This document shows positions 1 through 13,800 of a DNA stretch of 64,000 nt, one piece after another. Origin of the DNA: Macquaria australasica (Eukaryota > Chordata > Actinopteri > Centrarchiformes > Percichthyidae); contig SEMN01000134.1 of NCBI GenBank assembly GCA_005408345.1, forward strand, positions 434,001 through 498,000, written 5' to 3'. The first letter of the stretch is position 1. Each line of letters opens with the position of its first letter. The translations under genes were made by a program, and so were the position numbers. The notes beneath the pieces were generated by a model. It saw only the letters and a program-made list of their open reading frames with translations. It searched no databases and was not told where the DNA came from.

Positions 1-99
1 AGTGCTCCCGAAGACAGCTTGTGAACAATGCAACAATCTGATAAAGATTTTGTCTTCTTTTAGTTCCGTCACACAAACACATACTGTAGGACAACAGAC

Positions 100-3000
100 C
101 TGTGTCTGGGACATCAGTGGGTCTCATAATGCGTCGAATTTGTTCCATGGACTGTAGATCAGGTGAGAGCCCTGAGGAGAACAGATGATTGTATTATAAG
201 TGCCACACCTTACAGCAAGCCCTATATGAATAAGACTGTACATGAAAAAAAAAATCAAGTTGACTTTTGTTCATCCTAAAGCAAAATGACAATGTGTTGA
301 CTTGCAGGTCATGTGGCAAAAAATGTGATAAAAATGTCCTGAATTGATTGAAAAGTACATTTGACTTTACATCACAATTAACACCTGTAGTTACATTACT
401 TACTTATGTAATGTAATAGTAATATAGAGATTACATTCAATATGGTTATTACATAAAATATTACACCACTCATTACATAGTAAATACATAATCAGCTATT
501 TTCAACCCATGTACAGGCACACATAATTACACAGGGACAAGTGTATTGTCCACATCATTCAGTGGTACATTACTGGCTGCTTCGTAACAGATGTTTCACA
601 AACCTCCATGGCAGCAGAAAATCTTCTCATCGATAATCGCAGCAATTGGCAGACAATTAAAACAGTCTGTGAAGGTCTTCCAGAGCTTTATGTTGAACCT
701 GCGCTTGCCTGAGGAAAAAATAAAGAAATGTGGCAAACAAAGAACAAGTCAGACAAGGAACAATTGTAAATGAGGCTTTTAACTAAATAATACTGGATTT
801 CAACATTCGCATTAGATATTTCTGTCATCTAAGGGAACTTTACTATTAACTATGCAAACTTTAGTTGCATCTCTCTTGATCAGGAATGTGAACAAAATTT
901 CAGTTTTCTTGTCATTTGTGAAAAAGGTTTTTTGGGTGTGAATGTAAGGTTCTCTGCTTTGTCAAGGAGAAACTAAAGGCTGTAAATATAAATCATGATA
1001 GGACTCTCCTCCAACTCACAACAACATACAGTAAACTGTATGCATATGTAGCCAGTGCACACCAAACAGGTGTGTTTTCCCAACTTACACTCATCATAGA
1101 AGCCGTAGATGCGATTGATGGAGGCACACTCATGGTTCCCCCTGAGCAAGAAGAAGTTTTCTGGGTATTTGATCTTGTAGGCGAGCAGCAGGCAGATGGT
1201 CTCCAGCGACTGCTTCCCTCTGTCCACGTAATCCCCCAGGAACAGATAGTTGGCCTCCGGAGGGAAGCCTCCATACTCGAATAACCTCAGCAAGTCTGTG
1301 TACTGTCCATGGATATCACCTGGAAGGATATGTTCATCTCATTTTTATATTGGTATCACAATATTGCAATTAACATCTCAAGTAATCATGTGAAATTAAT
1401 GAACAGATCATAAAAGTCGGATTAAATACAGAACATCTTGCTTTGTAATACAGTACCTGGTAGAAATTCATGACATTTTATTTGCACATGGCTCTTGCTG
1501 CACAATAGTGTAGTAACATTCATTGACTCTTGGTGGAAACATTTATTCTAAGCACCTTCCAGTATAGTGATTGTATGATGTAAAAAAATGAGGGACCCCA
1601 GCTAAGAGTCTGGAACATATCCTGGTGGCCTCACAGGGCTGTACACTTGATAGCTCAAGGTTGCCTCTAGCTATCAACATTATGTGTTTTCTCATCACCT
1701 TCCACTGTGAACAATAACTAGGTCACACAGGAATGTATATATATATATGTAAACAAAAAGAAAAGGGGTGGCTGTTGATAGCTGCTGTTCTCACCACAGA
1801 TTTTGAGTGGAGCCTCCAATTCTAGCAGGATCGGCTGACTGAGGAAAATCTCCCTGGACTTGATGCAGAGCCCCCGCACCTCAGCCTCTGTCATCTGTAC
1901 GACCTTCCCTGGACGACATCCTCGCACTGCAAGTCAAAAGTACAAAGAGGTCAACAGTCAACATGGGCTGATCCTTAAATAGGGATGAGTAAGTATTAGA
2001 CATCAGACATTAGGACAATTAAGTAACCAGACACCGTTATCAGAACTAATATGCATCAAATTCAACATAATGACAATGGTTCAGGTAGCTACATTTTCAA
2101 ATTGTAGGCTAAATCAGTACCATAAAAAAAATCTCAAAATCAGCACTTTCTGTGTTTCAGGCCTGACTGACACTGATGTGTACAAACATTACCTATGTTG
2201 AATGTATTTTAACAAATCTCAAAATCTTACAAAGACTTAGATTTAGTTTTTAATTCTATTAAAATGCATACCAATTACTCTAAGGGTGAGAGCGTGTTTC
2301 AATCGTGTTTTTCTTTCGGGAATTGGGTTAGCTACCCTTTTGTTTACCTTTGCATCGCAGTGTGCCATTAAAGAGAGCTGACCATTGCATTTGCTTTGCT
2401 ACTGGCCAGACACGCCATTTACTCCAGTCAACACAGGTTGTTATGAACTGGCAAGTACAGGAATGAACAGCTTGTTGGCTCAGCTGGAGGTGTGTGAGTG
2501 TGTGAGGGCGGTGTGGTCCAAGCAGGACAAAAAGTCTAGAGGGCAGCTTCATGTATAAAGAATAAACATGCTTGTTTAGTAATATCAGTGGTGCATGTTG
2601 GTGGCTGAAGTATCTTAAGTGTTTTACACATAGCAATGCAGTATCGCCATGGCAGACCTTTGGCATGTGTCTGAGTAGCAAAAAAAACAAACAGAAAAAC
2701 CCCATAAACATTCAAGAAGAAAATTAATAATATCAAAGAAGCAAATAAAAAACATAGACTAATAATAATTAATACAGATAAAAAACAATACATAATACAA
2801 ATAATATTAAAATATAATATAATAAATTGGTCTTAAATTTAAAATTAAGGGGTTAGGTAGTTAGTTAGGGTTTGCGTTCAACATAATTTACTTTAATTGT
2901 TCCATTTGCTTCCAGTATAGCTGGAAGTGACAACAAGAAAAGAGGTACGTTTCGTGGTTTTAATATCTGTTTTAGGAACAAACTTTAGTGCCCAAAACTG

Positions 3001-3654
3001 AATCGTAGTTTAGGAAATTCATGGGCACATAATAATAGACAAACGTTAAGTGAATTTCTACGTAAAGGGGGGGGGTGGTAACGTCAGCCGACTTGCTAGC
3101 TACCTGCCTTGCCACCGAGAACAGTTAACGTTACTTAGCAACCACAACGTTCCGCGGTTCTTCCTCGATCCGGTGCGTTCCGTCTTTAATGAGAAAACGC
3201 GTACTTGTCCGGACTCCGATACTCTGGTTCCACCACCAGTTAACACAGTTAGCCCTCTTTTCTGGCAGCAGCAGGCTCGTCGTTGTTGTTGTTGTTGTTT
3301 TTTTGACGCCACACTCCCTTTTTACTCGGACTAACGTTGACTAGCAATCCAACATTAGCCAGTAGTTAGCCGTTAGGGACTGTGACATCACAGTAACGTT
3401 CGCGTTACTCCCGGAGCAGAGGGCTCGTAACGCAGCGGTTAGCTTGCGGGTCGTCGGTGACTAACACAGGTAGCTGAGGCTTGCAAGATGCTAAGATTAT
3501 TATTATTTTTTTTAACGTGTCGCGAAGTTACTGGTTAGAAACAAGAGCGTACAATTCAGTCGTTTTCTTGATAAAAGGCGACCCATCACGACGCTAACCT
3601 ACCTTCCAGTAGTCGAGAGATGATGCTGTCAACGTTCAACTCGGTTTCCGCCAT
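100..3654 (-). CDS. ppp1cb: Protein phosphatase 1 catalytic subunit beta, first five coding exons (3' half outside window)
   Basis: Metal-dependent Ser/Thr phosphatase of the PPP family, the catalytic core of PP1 holoenzymes such as myosin phosphatase. Coding exons on the minus strand: 3603-3654 (ATG at 3654), 1795-1926, 1089-1319, 604-708 and 100-171. All have GT/AG borders and the phases agree, giving 592 nt (197 codons). Family motifs seen are GDIHG (about residues 62-66), GDYVDRG (about 90-96), RGNHE (about 121-125), then [19 protein letters not shown]. The start [16 protein letters not shown] and the segment [20 protein letters not shown] match the beta isoform rather than alpha or gamma. 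The last exon stops at VPDTG; the next exon (LLCDLL in the family) lies beyond base 1. Introns are 380 to 1676 bp and hold nothing else I recognise. The minus-strand 3' neighbour is cut by the window edge. Confidence 0.96.
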
Positions 3655-4290
3655 GTTTCTTGTACTCGCACAGGCAGCGTCCCGGGTTAAAATTGGCCCC
3701 GAACACTGACTTGTAGGCTCAAAACAGGACAAGCCTTCCCAGGCATGCACAGAGGGACGGTGATGTTGTGGATCATTATCAGCAGTGGTGGAATGTAACT
3801 GAGTACATTTACTCAAGCAGTGTACTTACAAATACAGTTTGGATGTACTTCTTTACAACTATTAAAGTCCAATAAAAACTTCCATGAAGTAATGGTTTGG
3901 ACTTTACAACTATTAAACTATTAAATTCCAATCAAATCTTGGACTTCCATAAAGTAATGGTAATGGAGACTTTTTTTGAGGAAAAAAGTTATTGATGTAT
4001 TGATTGTGCTGTGGACACCTCATGATAACTGACGTTCACTAAGCCCCGCCCTCTTTAGTTACCATTGCTATGCTTGTCAAGTTTTACTTTCTTGCAAGGC
4101 ACATAATGCAGTTTACAATGATAATGGTGGCACATTTACAACTTGAAACTCACAGTATTTTTTTTTTAAACAATCAGTCCTTGATTTCAGACAGATGTAA
4201 GCAGGCTTCTCAATTCTAGTTGCCGACTTCTGGTCATTTCAGTGGGTACGAAACTATTGTTTACAAAGTACATCAACCATGACTTGAATA
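3655..4290. other. Spacer between ppp1cb start and plb1 3' end, holding the ppp1cb promoter
   Basis: The first ~600 bp inside and upstream of ppp1cb exon 1 (about 3100-3720) is rich in CG dinucleotides compared with its surroundings, which fits a CpG-type promoter for a housekeeping gene. No TATA box is evident. From 3783 a fragment of a hAT-like MITE follows (listed separately), and the rest to the plb1 poly(A) region has no coding sign. The extent of the promoter is inferred. Confidence 0.4.
3783..3860 (+). mobile_element. Fragment of hAT-like MITE (CAGTGGTGG end)
   Basis: Begins CAGTGGTGGAATGTAACTGA and continues with the stereotyped 'GTACATTTACTCAAG...GTACTT' stretch. It shares its terminus with the copies at 22964, 43013 and 45510. 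Only one end is present and the right limit is approximate. It lies just upstream of ppp1cb. Confidence 0.6.
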
Positions 4291-4300
4291 TTGTGGCAAT

Positions 4301-4306
4301 TTTATT
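4301..4306 (-). promoter_or_regulatory. plb1: Candidate plb1 polyadenylation signal
   Basis: TTTATT on the plus strand reads AATAAA on the minus strand, about 370 nt past the plb1 stop codon. It is the first canonical signal I see after the stop, and implies a 3' UTR from 4674 to about 4280. Confidence 0.5.
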
Positions 4307-4674
4307 TTAACAATAAATAAAAATGAGTAAAGAGAAATGTACAAAACTTCTGGATTCAATGAGGTCAATCAATTACATATGGAATATTTCACAATTTCTG
4401 TGTAGTATAAAAATATTTTACATAATTGTAGCACCATTAATCCTTTTGATACTTACATTTAATCACATTAGTCTCTATAATGTGAACAGACTGCCAGTAC
4501 TGCCACTCCAACTGAGAATCTACAGTCTGCAGCTCTGTGCAGCTGTCAGGTCATTGTTTTGTTTTTTTGGTCATAGACCTACATGGTTTTAATGAAGGCC
4601 AAAAATAGGTTGAAGCAGCTTTAAGACTGAAATATACTGTTGATGATAAATACATTTTGATAAAAGCAACTGCA

Positions 4675-7600
4675 TTAAAAACCAGTTTCCAGTTTCATTT
4701 CTACTGCTTTCTCCACTTTGTTTTTCTGATGCTGACTGCAGGAGAGAATTAGCCAGGCAACAGTAATGCCAGCCAGTAAACTGACGATTCCCACAATCAC
4801 TGGCACCCACACAGGCATAGAGGAGGGGCACTTGGGCATGGGGATGGTTGGTGCAGGACTGGAGCTGGTGGTAATAGTGGTGGCAGTGTTGATGGTGGAG
4901 CCTGAGACAGGAGCACCAGTGGTGGTGGTGGTGGTCACTGGTGGACTTGGTAGGCTGTTGATCTTAGTGAAGATGAAGGGATTGGCCTATAGGAAACATA
5001 AAACAGCTCAGAGCAGAAACTAAGAAATTAAGAACTTTACAAAATATGTCAAAGAATCTTTGAGCAGTTGTTCCCAAATATACTGAAGATTCAACCCCAA
5101 AGACCTGCACTTCAATTCAGGGATTGTGGGTTGATGAGTCAAGTAATATGGAGACCAAAAGTGTCATCAAGCTCATTATTATAAAATGTCATTTATCTTG
5201 CATTTTACAAGTTAACAGTTATGTTGCAGTTTTTGTCTGTATTTAGTCATATGGTTATTTATTTCATAATGTCTTATTTATCTATTTTATATTGAACACT
5301 TTTGGTGACTGAACGTTAAAATTCAACTCTAATTGATAAATAAATAGATCTAGTTTGGTGATACAATAATAACATGAGTTGTGAGCAGTGGGATTTCTCT
5401 CCAGACTTCAGAAATGTCCACACATACCTCAGAGGGACAGTGAATCTTGGAGCGGTCATATGTAAAGTTGTTGTAGGCCTGCTTTCTGCCTACGGGCTCC
5501 AACTGTTATGGCAGAAAGAGAAATATTCTGTAAAACCTAAAAACCACCAAAAAACACCTGAAAACACATTGTATTGTATTGTATTGTATTGGTCCATTAC
5601 TGCTTGATGCTCACCATGTTATTCCAGAGGCCAATGGCCATCTCGGCATGAGCTCGCTCACTGATGTGGAAACAGTCCACAGAGAAGAAACTCGGGTCAG
5701 CCTCACCCACCTGATGAAAAGATTAGATTTTCAGCATGGGTACATTTAATTATTTGTGTTTGGATACCTGTTTGGATACCTTTGGATGTCTCTGTAACTT
5801 ACTCCAATATGAGGGATAAAGGAATTGTGTAAAAAGGGTTGAAGGACAACAGCAAAGTCTTCTCTTCCGTCATAGCGATTTCCAGAAATAAGATGCTGGA
5901 TCTCAGCCTATGGAGAGAGAAAAAAGAAAATTAGAGGAATGATAGAGGGAATCCTATTTTTTTTTAAATATTTAAATGTTTAAAAGAGCTCTTTGCTTTT
6001 ACCTGATACTCGCGATTGATTTGTTTCATCTCTTCAAGCTCTGGGGAGTTTTCAGCTGGGTTGATAACACATGGACAGCTGGTCCTGTAAAAAACAGATT
6101 CCCGTTTATTCTCCTTTTGCTAAGATGAGGAAGGAGCTGATCCCAAATCAAGGAATCAGTGCAAAGACTTTTCCATGCCAAAATCATTGAATTCGAAATT
6201 AAATCCTTGCCTGATCAAGTGAAAATAGATGGTTCTACAGGTTTACAGTAGTAAGGACTGTAAGGAGCAATTGTCTATGCATCAAAACCACTGAACCAGA
6301 GGTATATGCAACATTACAAATGTTCCCACAAACACTGGGGACACCTGCTTTATGTCCACTAAAGCTGTTGTGGTAGCTTCAAGTGGAAATAGAAAAGATT
6401 AGGCTAAGATATCGTGTTAATTGTAAAATAACGATATGTCCGTATACCAAGATATCAACATAAATATCACTGAATAATCTAATCTGTAGTGCTTTACTAA
6501 CTTCCGTTTTCCCAGTTTGCTTGTCTTTTTTTAATTCTCACATCTGCTTGAGAAAATCTTAATATATAACTTTTGTCTTGACTAGATTTTTAATATTTTA
6601 GAGGGGAAATTACACCACTGCAATGATCTTAATTTTTTGGAGGCTTAAACCTACATCTACTGCTTTTTTTTACCACTGGAAAACAAGTTGATACTGCAAT
6701 CCTGTTAACAGTTGCTTATTTACACATCCAGCAGACACAGGCCACCATTAACATTCATTTGGAGTGGTGTTTCTGTCCACCCAACATGTAAATCCAATAT
6801 TCATTCTCCTTTTGGCTCTGTTTTGGTCTCCACAGACTCCTGATATAAAGATATGGCTCTTAGCTGCTAAATGCTTCACTACGCTCACCAGCTAGCCGCT
6901 AACTTTGTCTTCCTGCTGTTTGGTGCTGGGCAGGTAACACAGAGCGGGTTTTTAGAACTTTTTTTCACTAAAAACAGCTGCCTGCTGCAGCTGAAAACAA
7001 TAGTGATGAGAGCAGAGAGAGTGAACCAAAACTGTAAAGTTGTGGACCAAAAAACAAAACAAAACAATGAGCTGAAAGACACTAAAACAGTATGTAGAGC
7101 TGAAGGTAAGTGCGGAGTCTGGTAATAATTCTCTGTATGATTCATCACTTTGAGCAAGACCTTTTACATCACACATAGTCATGTGATTGTTAATATAAAA
7201 ATACTGATTTTGGGTGCTTTAAAATCATGTGACTTCTAATGTTCTACATGACATATGCGAAGACGATGAAACAGACAGAAAAACAGGCTAAACAAACCTC
7301 TGCAAGAGGGAACAGCCCAGCGTGTTCCTCTTAACTGTTTTCAGTGGATCTATCTGCAAGAGCTCCACAACATTAACCAACAGCCTTGGTACCTAAAGAT
7401 ACAGAGAGAGAGAAGAGGAGGCAGAAAGAACATGACGCACTACTCATGAAGACAGCAGATGACAATAACTTATAGCTTTTAATATCTCACCTCTTTGTAA
7501 AACATGTCCAAACTCAGCATAAGATTGTGGCTGTAGTTCTTGGGTGACAGATTATTCTGCAGAGATATGTAAAGCATAGTTTTTTTTTACTGCAGTTCCA

Positions 7601-10084
7601 CAACATACACAAATACGTGGTTATTTATGTATAATAAAAATTAAAAATAAATAAAAATATTTATGCATGAATTTTAAGGAACACTTACTTGGTCTATGCA
7701 GTAATTGCAAAGATCATTTCCCCCGACAAACATTGTCACAAGTTTCCAGTCCTTTTCAAAATTCACCTCCTGTGTAGCATGTGTACAGAACATGAGCATG
7801 AAAGAGGTTGACATCTTATAAATTACTTAGTTTTGGGGAAGTCTTACCTTATTTTCTCTCATGGCTTTAATGAGTGCTTGGACTTGTACTGGGATCTCTC
7901 TGTAACAGAACAAATACAGGCAGTAGGCGTTAGACAGATGACAATGGGTTGTTCAAAAGTTTTACTCAGGTGGAGGAACTAATAGAATATGCACATACGA
8001 GGTCTTAGCACCAGCTACAGCCATGTTGAAGCCCTTCTGTCTTGAGCCCTGGCCTCTGGAGAAGCCCTTTAATGAGGGGTTGAACTTCTTCAAGATGTCT
8101 GAGGAGATAAAGAGGAAAAATGGTCGAGTACCAGCTGAGAAGCAGCTGGGGGAAAAAGTGAGGAAACGTTTCTCCCCCAGCTACATTACATTTATTCAGC
8201 TGGCCCACTGACTACCAGTGAAGGCTGTGGATATAGTAGCTCCCAGGTAGGGCTGTCATACTGTATGTGTGTCTAAGAAACAGCTGACATCGGGCGTCAT
8301 GCAAGAACATTTTTGTATTCTTATCTTAAACATCGGCTTGTACCAGTGTTCCTTTTCTGATTCACCAAACTTTCATAACTGCACACCCTCATAATTGAAC
8401 TAAATAATTGTGAGTTTCAACCTGATAAATAGCACTTGAACATGAGTTAGTGCAACATTTGCGAGATTTAAGCATTAGGCATTAAGCATCAGTGCCCAGA
8501 TATTGCTTTATAAGGCTACCTGTTCCGCTCCATTTGTAAGTGTCATTCATAAAAATGTCACCTAAGAGCTGAGTTTTAAGTCAGAAATCAGCAGCCAAAA
8601 ACAGAAATTTAGCAGTGTCAGTTGTCGTATTTGAGGACCCAAAACAATTGGAAAATGTTAATAATTAACAGCTGCGAACCATGTGTCATAAAAGCGGAGC
8701 TGTACTGTGACAGAAATAAAGAGGGAATGGTTTAACATGAAGTTATTTAAACTCCAAATTCATTCAGATTAAGGCATTATAATTCTTAAGTCAAACAAGT
8801 GTCCCTCCCCCCCAAGAAAGGCAGATTATCTGTACATGACTTACATGACAGATCTGGACCTAAAAGAAAATCCTATAAATGAGGAAATTGGTGAATGCCA
8901 CAAATTCTCTAAAAATCATGCGTACCTGCCACTAAAGAACAAATCCATTTGTGTGAGTGGTTCTTGCATGAAACTCATCGTTTAGTAACTGCCCCACATA
9001 AAGGTAAAAATATTTCCAGCATTATGTTGGAGAGATTGTTATTCCTGTCAGATATAGTGACTCAGAGAAACTATACAAAGTGGCATGAACTCACTTGGTA
9101 GTGTTGTGACAGTCTCCAGAGTCTGATCCCCTCCAATGCTGCAAGAAAAATCCCACAAACATCAGCGTGGTTCATATAATGTGATGGTTAATGTAAAGCC
9201 CCATTAACACTGGAGGCATGTCGTACCTCCATGATACTCCTTTATACTCTTTATTGAGGTCAAACAGGTTCTTTGCTTTGGCGCCAGTGCCTGCCTGTGA
9301 AGAGGGAACAAACGAGCTACATATGAAGACACAAAAAAACAAAATGGAAATGCTGCAGAGGACAGTGAGACACTGACAAAGATAAGTCTCACATCAAACA
9401 CTAAACGCCAGAACATAAAAGGGATGATCATCGCAGGCTATCTGGCTGATAACAAATTGATTAGAGAGTTCATAGTTCAATGACACTAAATAGCTGATAC
9501 AGACAGGTTCACAGTTGGTGCTAAATTGCAATTAAATGTTTCCCTTCAGCACACACACACACACATATACCATTTTATATATATGAAAAACATAATCATT
9601 ACCTGTCAGCTATTTATTGTCTATTGCTGCTTAAGTTTAATAAAAGATGTGTGATGTTTTAATATGTGTCCAGCTGTTTTGTACATTATATCTCCTTCCT
9701 TGTACTTTTTTATTAAAAAGAATAAAGTGGATATCACTGTGTTACGACACTAACCGTTGAAGAGTCTCCCAGGGCTGCCACCACCTTTATGTCTGCTGGT
9801 CTCAGCGCGTGAACTACAGATATAAGACATGAAAGAGATTCAACCTGCTGACATCAAGATAAACCACAAACATCATCCCTATGCAATGTAATATGTAGCC
9901 ATTGGTGGTGTCGATAGTCCTACACCAGTGTCTTTGTTTCAGCTTATTAACTGTAGATAAAAGAGGACATCGAATCTCATATCAGCTGTCTGATGATAAT
10001 GCAGAGACGACTGTCCGTCTCACCTGAAGTTGGCACAGTGTCAGATGGAGCAAGGTCCACACAGGAGAAGTCACTTCCCCAGTT
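4675..10084 (-). other. plb1: plb1 exons 29-42: GDSL repeat 3, stalk and membrane anchor
   Basis: Coding exons: 10024-10084, 9755-9813, 9227-9294, 9095-9138, 7999-8098, 7848-7899, 7689-7769, 7491-7556, 7298-7392, 6003-6084, 5803-5907, 5615-5710, 5428-5502 and 4675-4986 (stop at 4675-4677). Blocks: VVAALGDSSTAGTGA, GGDQTLETVTTLPN, DWKLVTMFVGGNDLCNYC, CPCVINPAENSPEL, REDFAVVLQPFL and FFSVDCFHISERAHAEM. The Leu of GDSL is Ser here, but the nucleophile Ser716 stays. The last exon encodes a Thr-run stalk, then a hydrophobic helix (VPVIVGIVSLLAGITVAW) and a lysine-bearing cytosolic tail. The long introns 6085-7297 and 8099-9094 hold no feature I can name. Confidence 0.92.
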
Positions 10085-10779
10085 CTGGGGGAAAAGAAAC
10101 ATCAAAATGTGTCAAATGTTGCTTAGTTATGTTTTCTGCGACCGGGTCGTATGGCCTTATCTGTTCTTTTCCATGGAGAAATTTGGTTTAGGCAAAAAAT
10201 TTCATTAAATGGGTGACGGTTCTTTATGATCATCCGATGGCAGCAGTCAATGGGGTTAGATTGGGAAATGTCGAAGTTCTGAGAGGGAGCAGGCAGGGGT
10301 GTCCACTGTCCCCACTGCTGTTTGCGCTGGTGTTTGAGACGTTAGCTGAGGCGATTTGGTGCGACCTTGGAATATCTGGACTGGTTGCTGGCCAGAAATC
10401 TCGATGTTTTATTATTTATGTCTAACCCTGCTGTATCAGTTCACCGCTTAATACAAAATATCACTCAATTTAGTGCTTTCTCTGGATATAAAATGCATGT
10501 TTCCAAATCTGAAGCAATGCCTCTAGGTGAACGGCTTCGGGTCGCTAGTTCTCCTTTTCCCTCTCCTTTTAGACGATCCCCCACAGGATTTATGTAGTTG
10601 TGAATATTCGTTCCACCAGAGTTCCACCAGATGTTTGAAGCCAATCTCAGTCCATTATTTGATCATATCAAGCAGGACCTTGAGCGTTTGATCTCCCTTG
10701 TTAGCTTTATCCACTGAGAATGATTCCCATTTTATTCACACATAAAATAATTAGAAAGATAAATGGATCATTTAGTTTC

Positions 10780-10821
<42 letters not shown>

Positions 10822-13800
10822 GTAGACCTCATCTAAATATGTCCACCTTACAACTACCAAGTGACGTGGGGGGTCTGGATCTTCCAGACCTCAAAAAAAT
10901 CATTGAGTGCCCTTTTGCAATATGTAACTGACTGGGTCCATAACAACACTTCCTTAATTTGGATAGATATTGAAGCCTTGCTGTCTAAATGTTCTCTTTT
11001 GAATCTACTCTTTCTAGAAAACCTGATATCAATCAAAGATTGTTGCAATAACCCAGTAACAATACAGTTAAGGCCTGGGGAGCAGTACAACGTATTGTAG
11101 GAACATCCGGTCTTTCTCCAATCGTTAATAACCTTGATTTTCTACCAGGTGTCTTAGATTCAGGTGTCAAACACTGGGACTCTAAAGACATTTCTTCCTT
11201 CAGAGACCTCTTTGAGGATGGGGTCCTTATGGCCTTTAATCAGCAAATGCAAACGTAGAATGTTTGGCATTTTTCCTTAATAAATGACTTAAAAATGATT
11301 AATCGATTATTAAATTAGATGATGATTTCTTTTCTATTGATAAACTTCAACTTCAACACTATAATCTGTGAAATGTTAACTTCATTCAGGTCTTTAGTTG
11401 TTAAACGTTATATGTTTTATTTGTACTAGAAGTCAATTCTCAGCCTCTCAGCTAGAGATGACATGCTTACTTTGATAGGTCCAGGTGTTGGAGAGGGACC
11501 AGCATATATGTAATTGCTGTTGTTATACGTCCGGATGTATGGTGAAGTCTGTAGACAAAGGAAATAACTTACATTACATGATCTACATTTAAAAGCATTA
11601 TATATTTTTAATAATTTGTTTCCTCACAGGATTAAACCATCACATGATTTACAAAAACACATTCACCAGAATTTATAGCACTGACTCTCTGTTTAAACAC
11701 AATGTCCTACCTTGGATGGACATTTCAGGCTAATGTCTGCATTAAAATCCTGAATGAAAGTCTTATTGCCCAGAGGTTCCAGCTGGCGAAACAAGAGTCA
11801 GAGTGACAGCTGAGTACCATTCAGTATTTTTAATATGAAATACACTATTACGTTAAATGTTATTTCATTAAAAAAGCACTTTATCATGTTTATGTCTCTG
11901 TATTTTAAGGCAGTAGTGTGTTGTGTTACTATTCTGCCTATGTCTAACATAACTCTGGTTAATGGTGTCTTAGCTTTTTCTGATTTGTAACTCTATCATT
12001 TAATTTGTTGTACATTCATGTTTTCAGTTTTACACTGTGAAAACATGAATGGCACAACTCCTGTCTTCAACCTTTATTGGAAATCAGTTGAGCTTACTGC
12101 ATTACAATGTACCTATATGTATGGAAGGGCAAAAGAATAACAGTTGTGGTGACATGTGAAAGGTTATCTTGAACTAACGTCCATTATGATGGGAGATAGT
12201 AATTTACTGACAATACATTAAGTTAAATGCATCCACAAAAAATTACATTTGCTCAAAATACTGTAAAAGCTTCTTCTCGTCTTTCAGATACTTACCAGGT
12301 TGTTCCAGAGGGAGCGAGCCATCTGCGTCTGGGCCTTCTGGCTGAGATGGAAGCAGTCAGCACTGAAGAAGGAGCGATCAGCACGGCCATCCTGTGGAAA
12401 AGTATATGGTAAATGTATGAACCATAGGGACTACTGTCTCTTTTTTATCAATCAGAGCCGAAAATATAGGACTATACTCGGGAGGAGTTTGGCCAGTACA
12501 ATATATGGTGCATGATACAGACGCTTTTTAAAGAGAGAAAAGGAAGAACTGCAGTTGATCGTAGCCTGGATGATAGTGTGGCAACCACTACACAACTTTT
12601 GAAGCTTGGGTCTTAAAATCCAGTTTTTCATAATAGTTAAGATGCTGACCCCCGAAAAGTCCCTAACTGCATGGCCACAATGGGGGTAAAAAAAAAGCTA
12701 TCTTCTCCCTAGAAATACAAAGTCAATTTTCATGTATATTGACCAGTTAATGTCGAAGGAATAGTTCAACATTTTGGGAAATACAGAAATAATATACATA
12801 CATATACAATAAAGTATATGTTTTCTTGCCGACAGCTAGATAAGAAGGTTGATACCACTCTTATGTCTGCATGTAAATATGAAGCTACAGCCAGCAGGCA
12901 GTGAGCTTAGCATAAAGACTGGAAACCGTTAGCCTGGTTCTGTCCAAAGGCAACAAAACCTGCCTACCAGCACCTCTAAATCTCACTAATTAACATGTTA
13001 TATCTTGTTTAATCCGTACAAAAAACGCTGATCAGTACCTTTGAACAGAGCCAGGCTAGCTGTGTCCCCTTGTTTCCAGTGTTTGTGCTAAGCTAAGCTA
13101 ACTGGGTGCATGGCTGCAGCTCAATATAACAGTTGAGTGGTGTCAGTCTTCTCATTGAACTCTCGCCAAGAAAGCGAATAAGTGTATTTCCCAAAACTTC
13201 AAGCGATTCCTTACTGTTGAAATATTCCAGCGTTGTTGATTAAAGCAATGATAAAAACATAATATCAACAAATACAAATTATTGCTAAACCTGTGGTTAT
13301 ATATAGGACCAAACTCCCATAACATCTGTAGTTCACATGTGAGAGACAGAGCTTCGTTACTGACCGGCAGTCTGGGGACGACGATCTCTCTGAAGAAAGG
13401 CTGGATGACCACAGTGAAGTCTGAGCGAGTGTCGTACCGGCTTGACTCCACAACATCATGCAGTAAACGCTTAAAGAAAGAAAGAAAGATAAGGGGTCAG
13501 TGCCTGAGGATGAACTGGACTGTTAACTTTCATCATAGTACGGTGTCTTTGGTCTTTGCTACCTGATAGCTTCTGTTGATCTCCTCCACCATTTGAAGAG
13601 CTTTAGAGTTGGCCTTTGGCAAGATAACGCAAGGACACAGAATACTGGCAAAGGAGAGATAACAAGGTGTTATACCACTATTTGGGGTTGCTGTGCAGTA
13701 ATAAAAATTCTTCTAAATTCTCAATATCTCAGTGAGACTTTTTTAAAAGGCAGAGAGCAAAGTGATACTCACTTTACCAACCAGGTTGGGCATTTAAGTG

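Noticed and set aside
1072..1284. Plus-strand open frame opposite ppp1cb exon 3
   Set aside because: Shadow of a highly conserved coding exon on the other strand.
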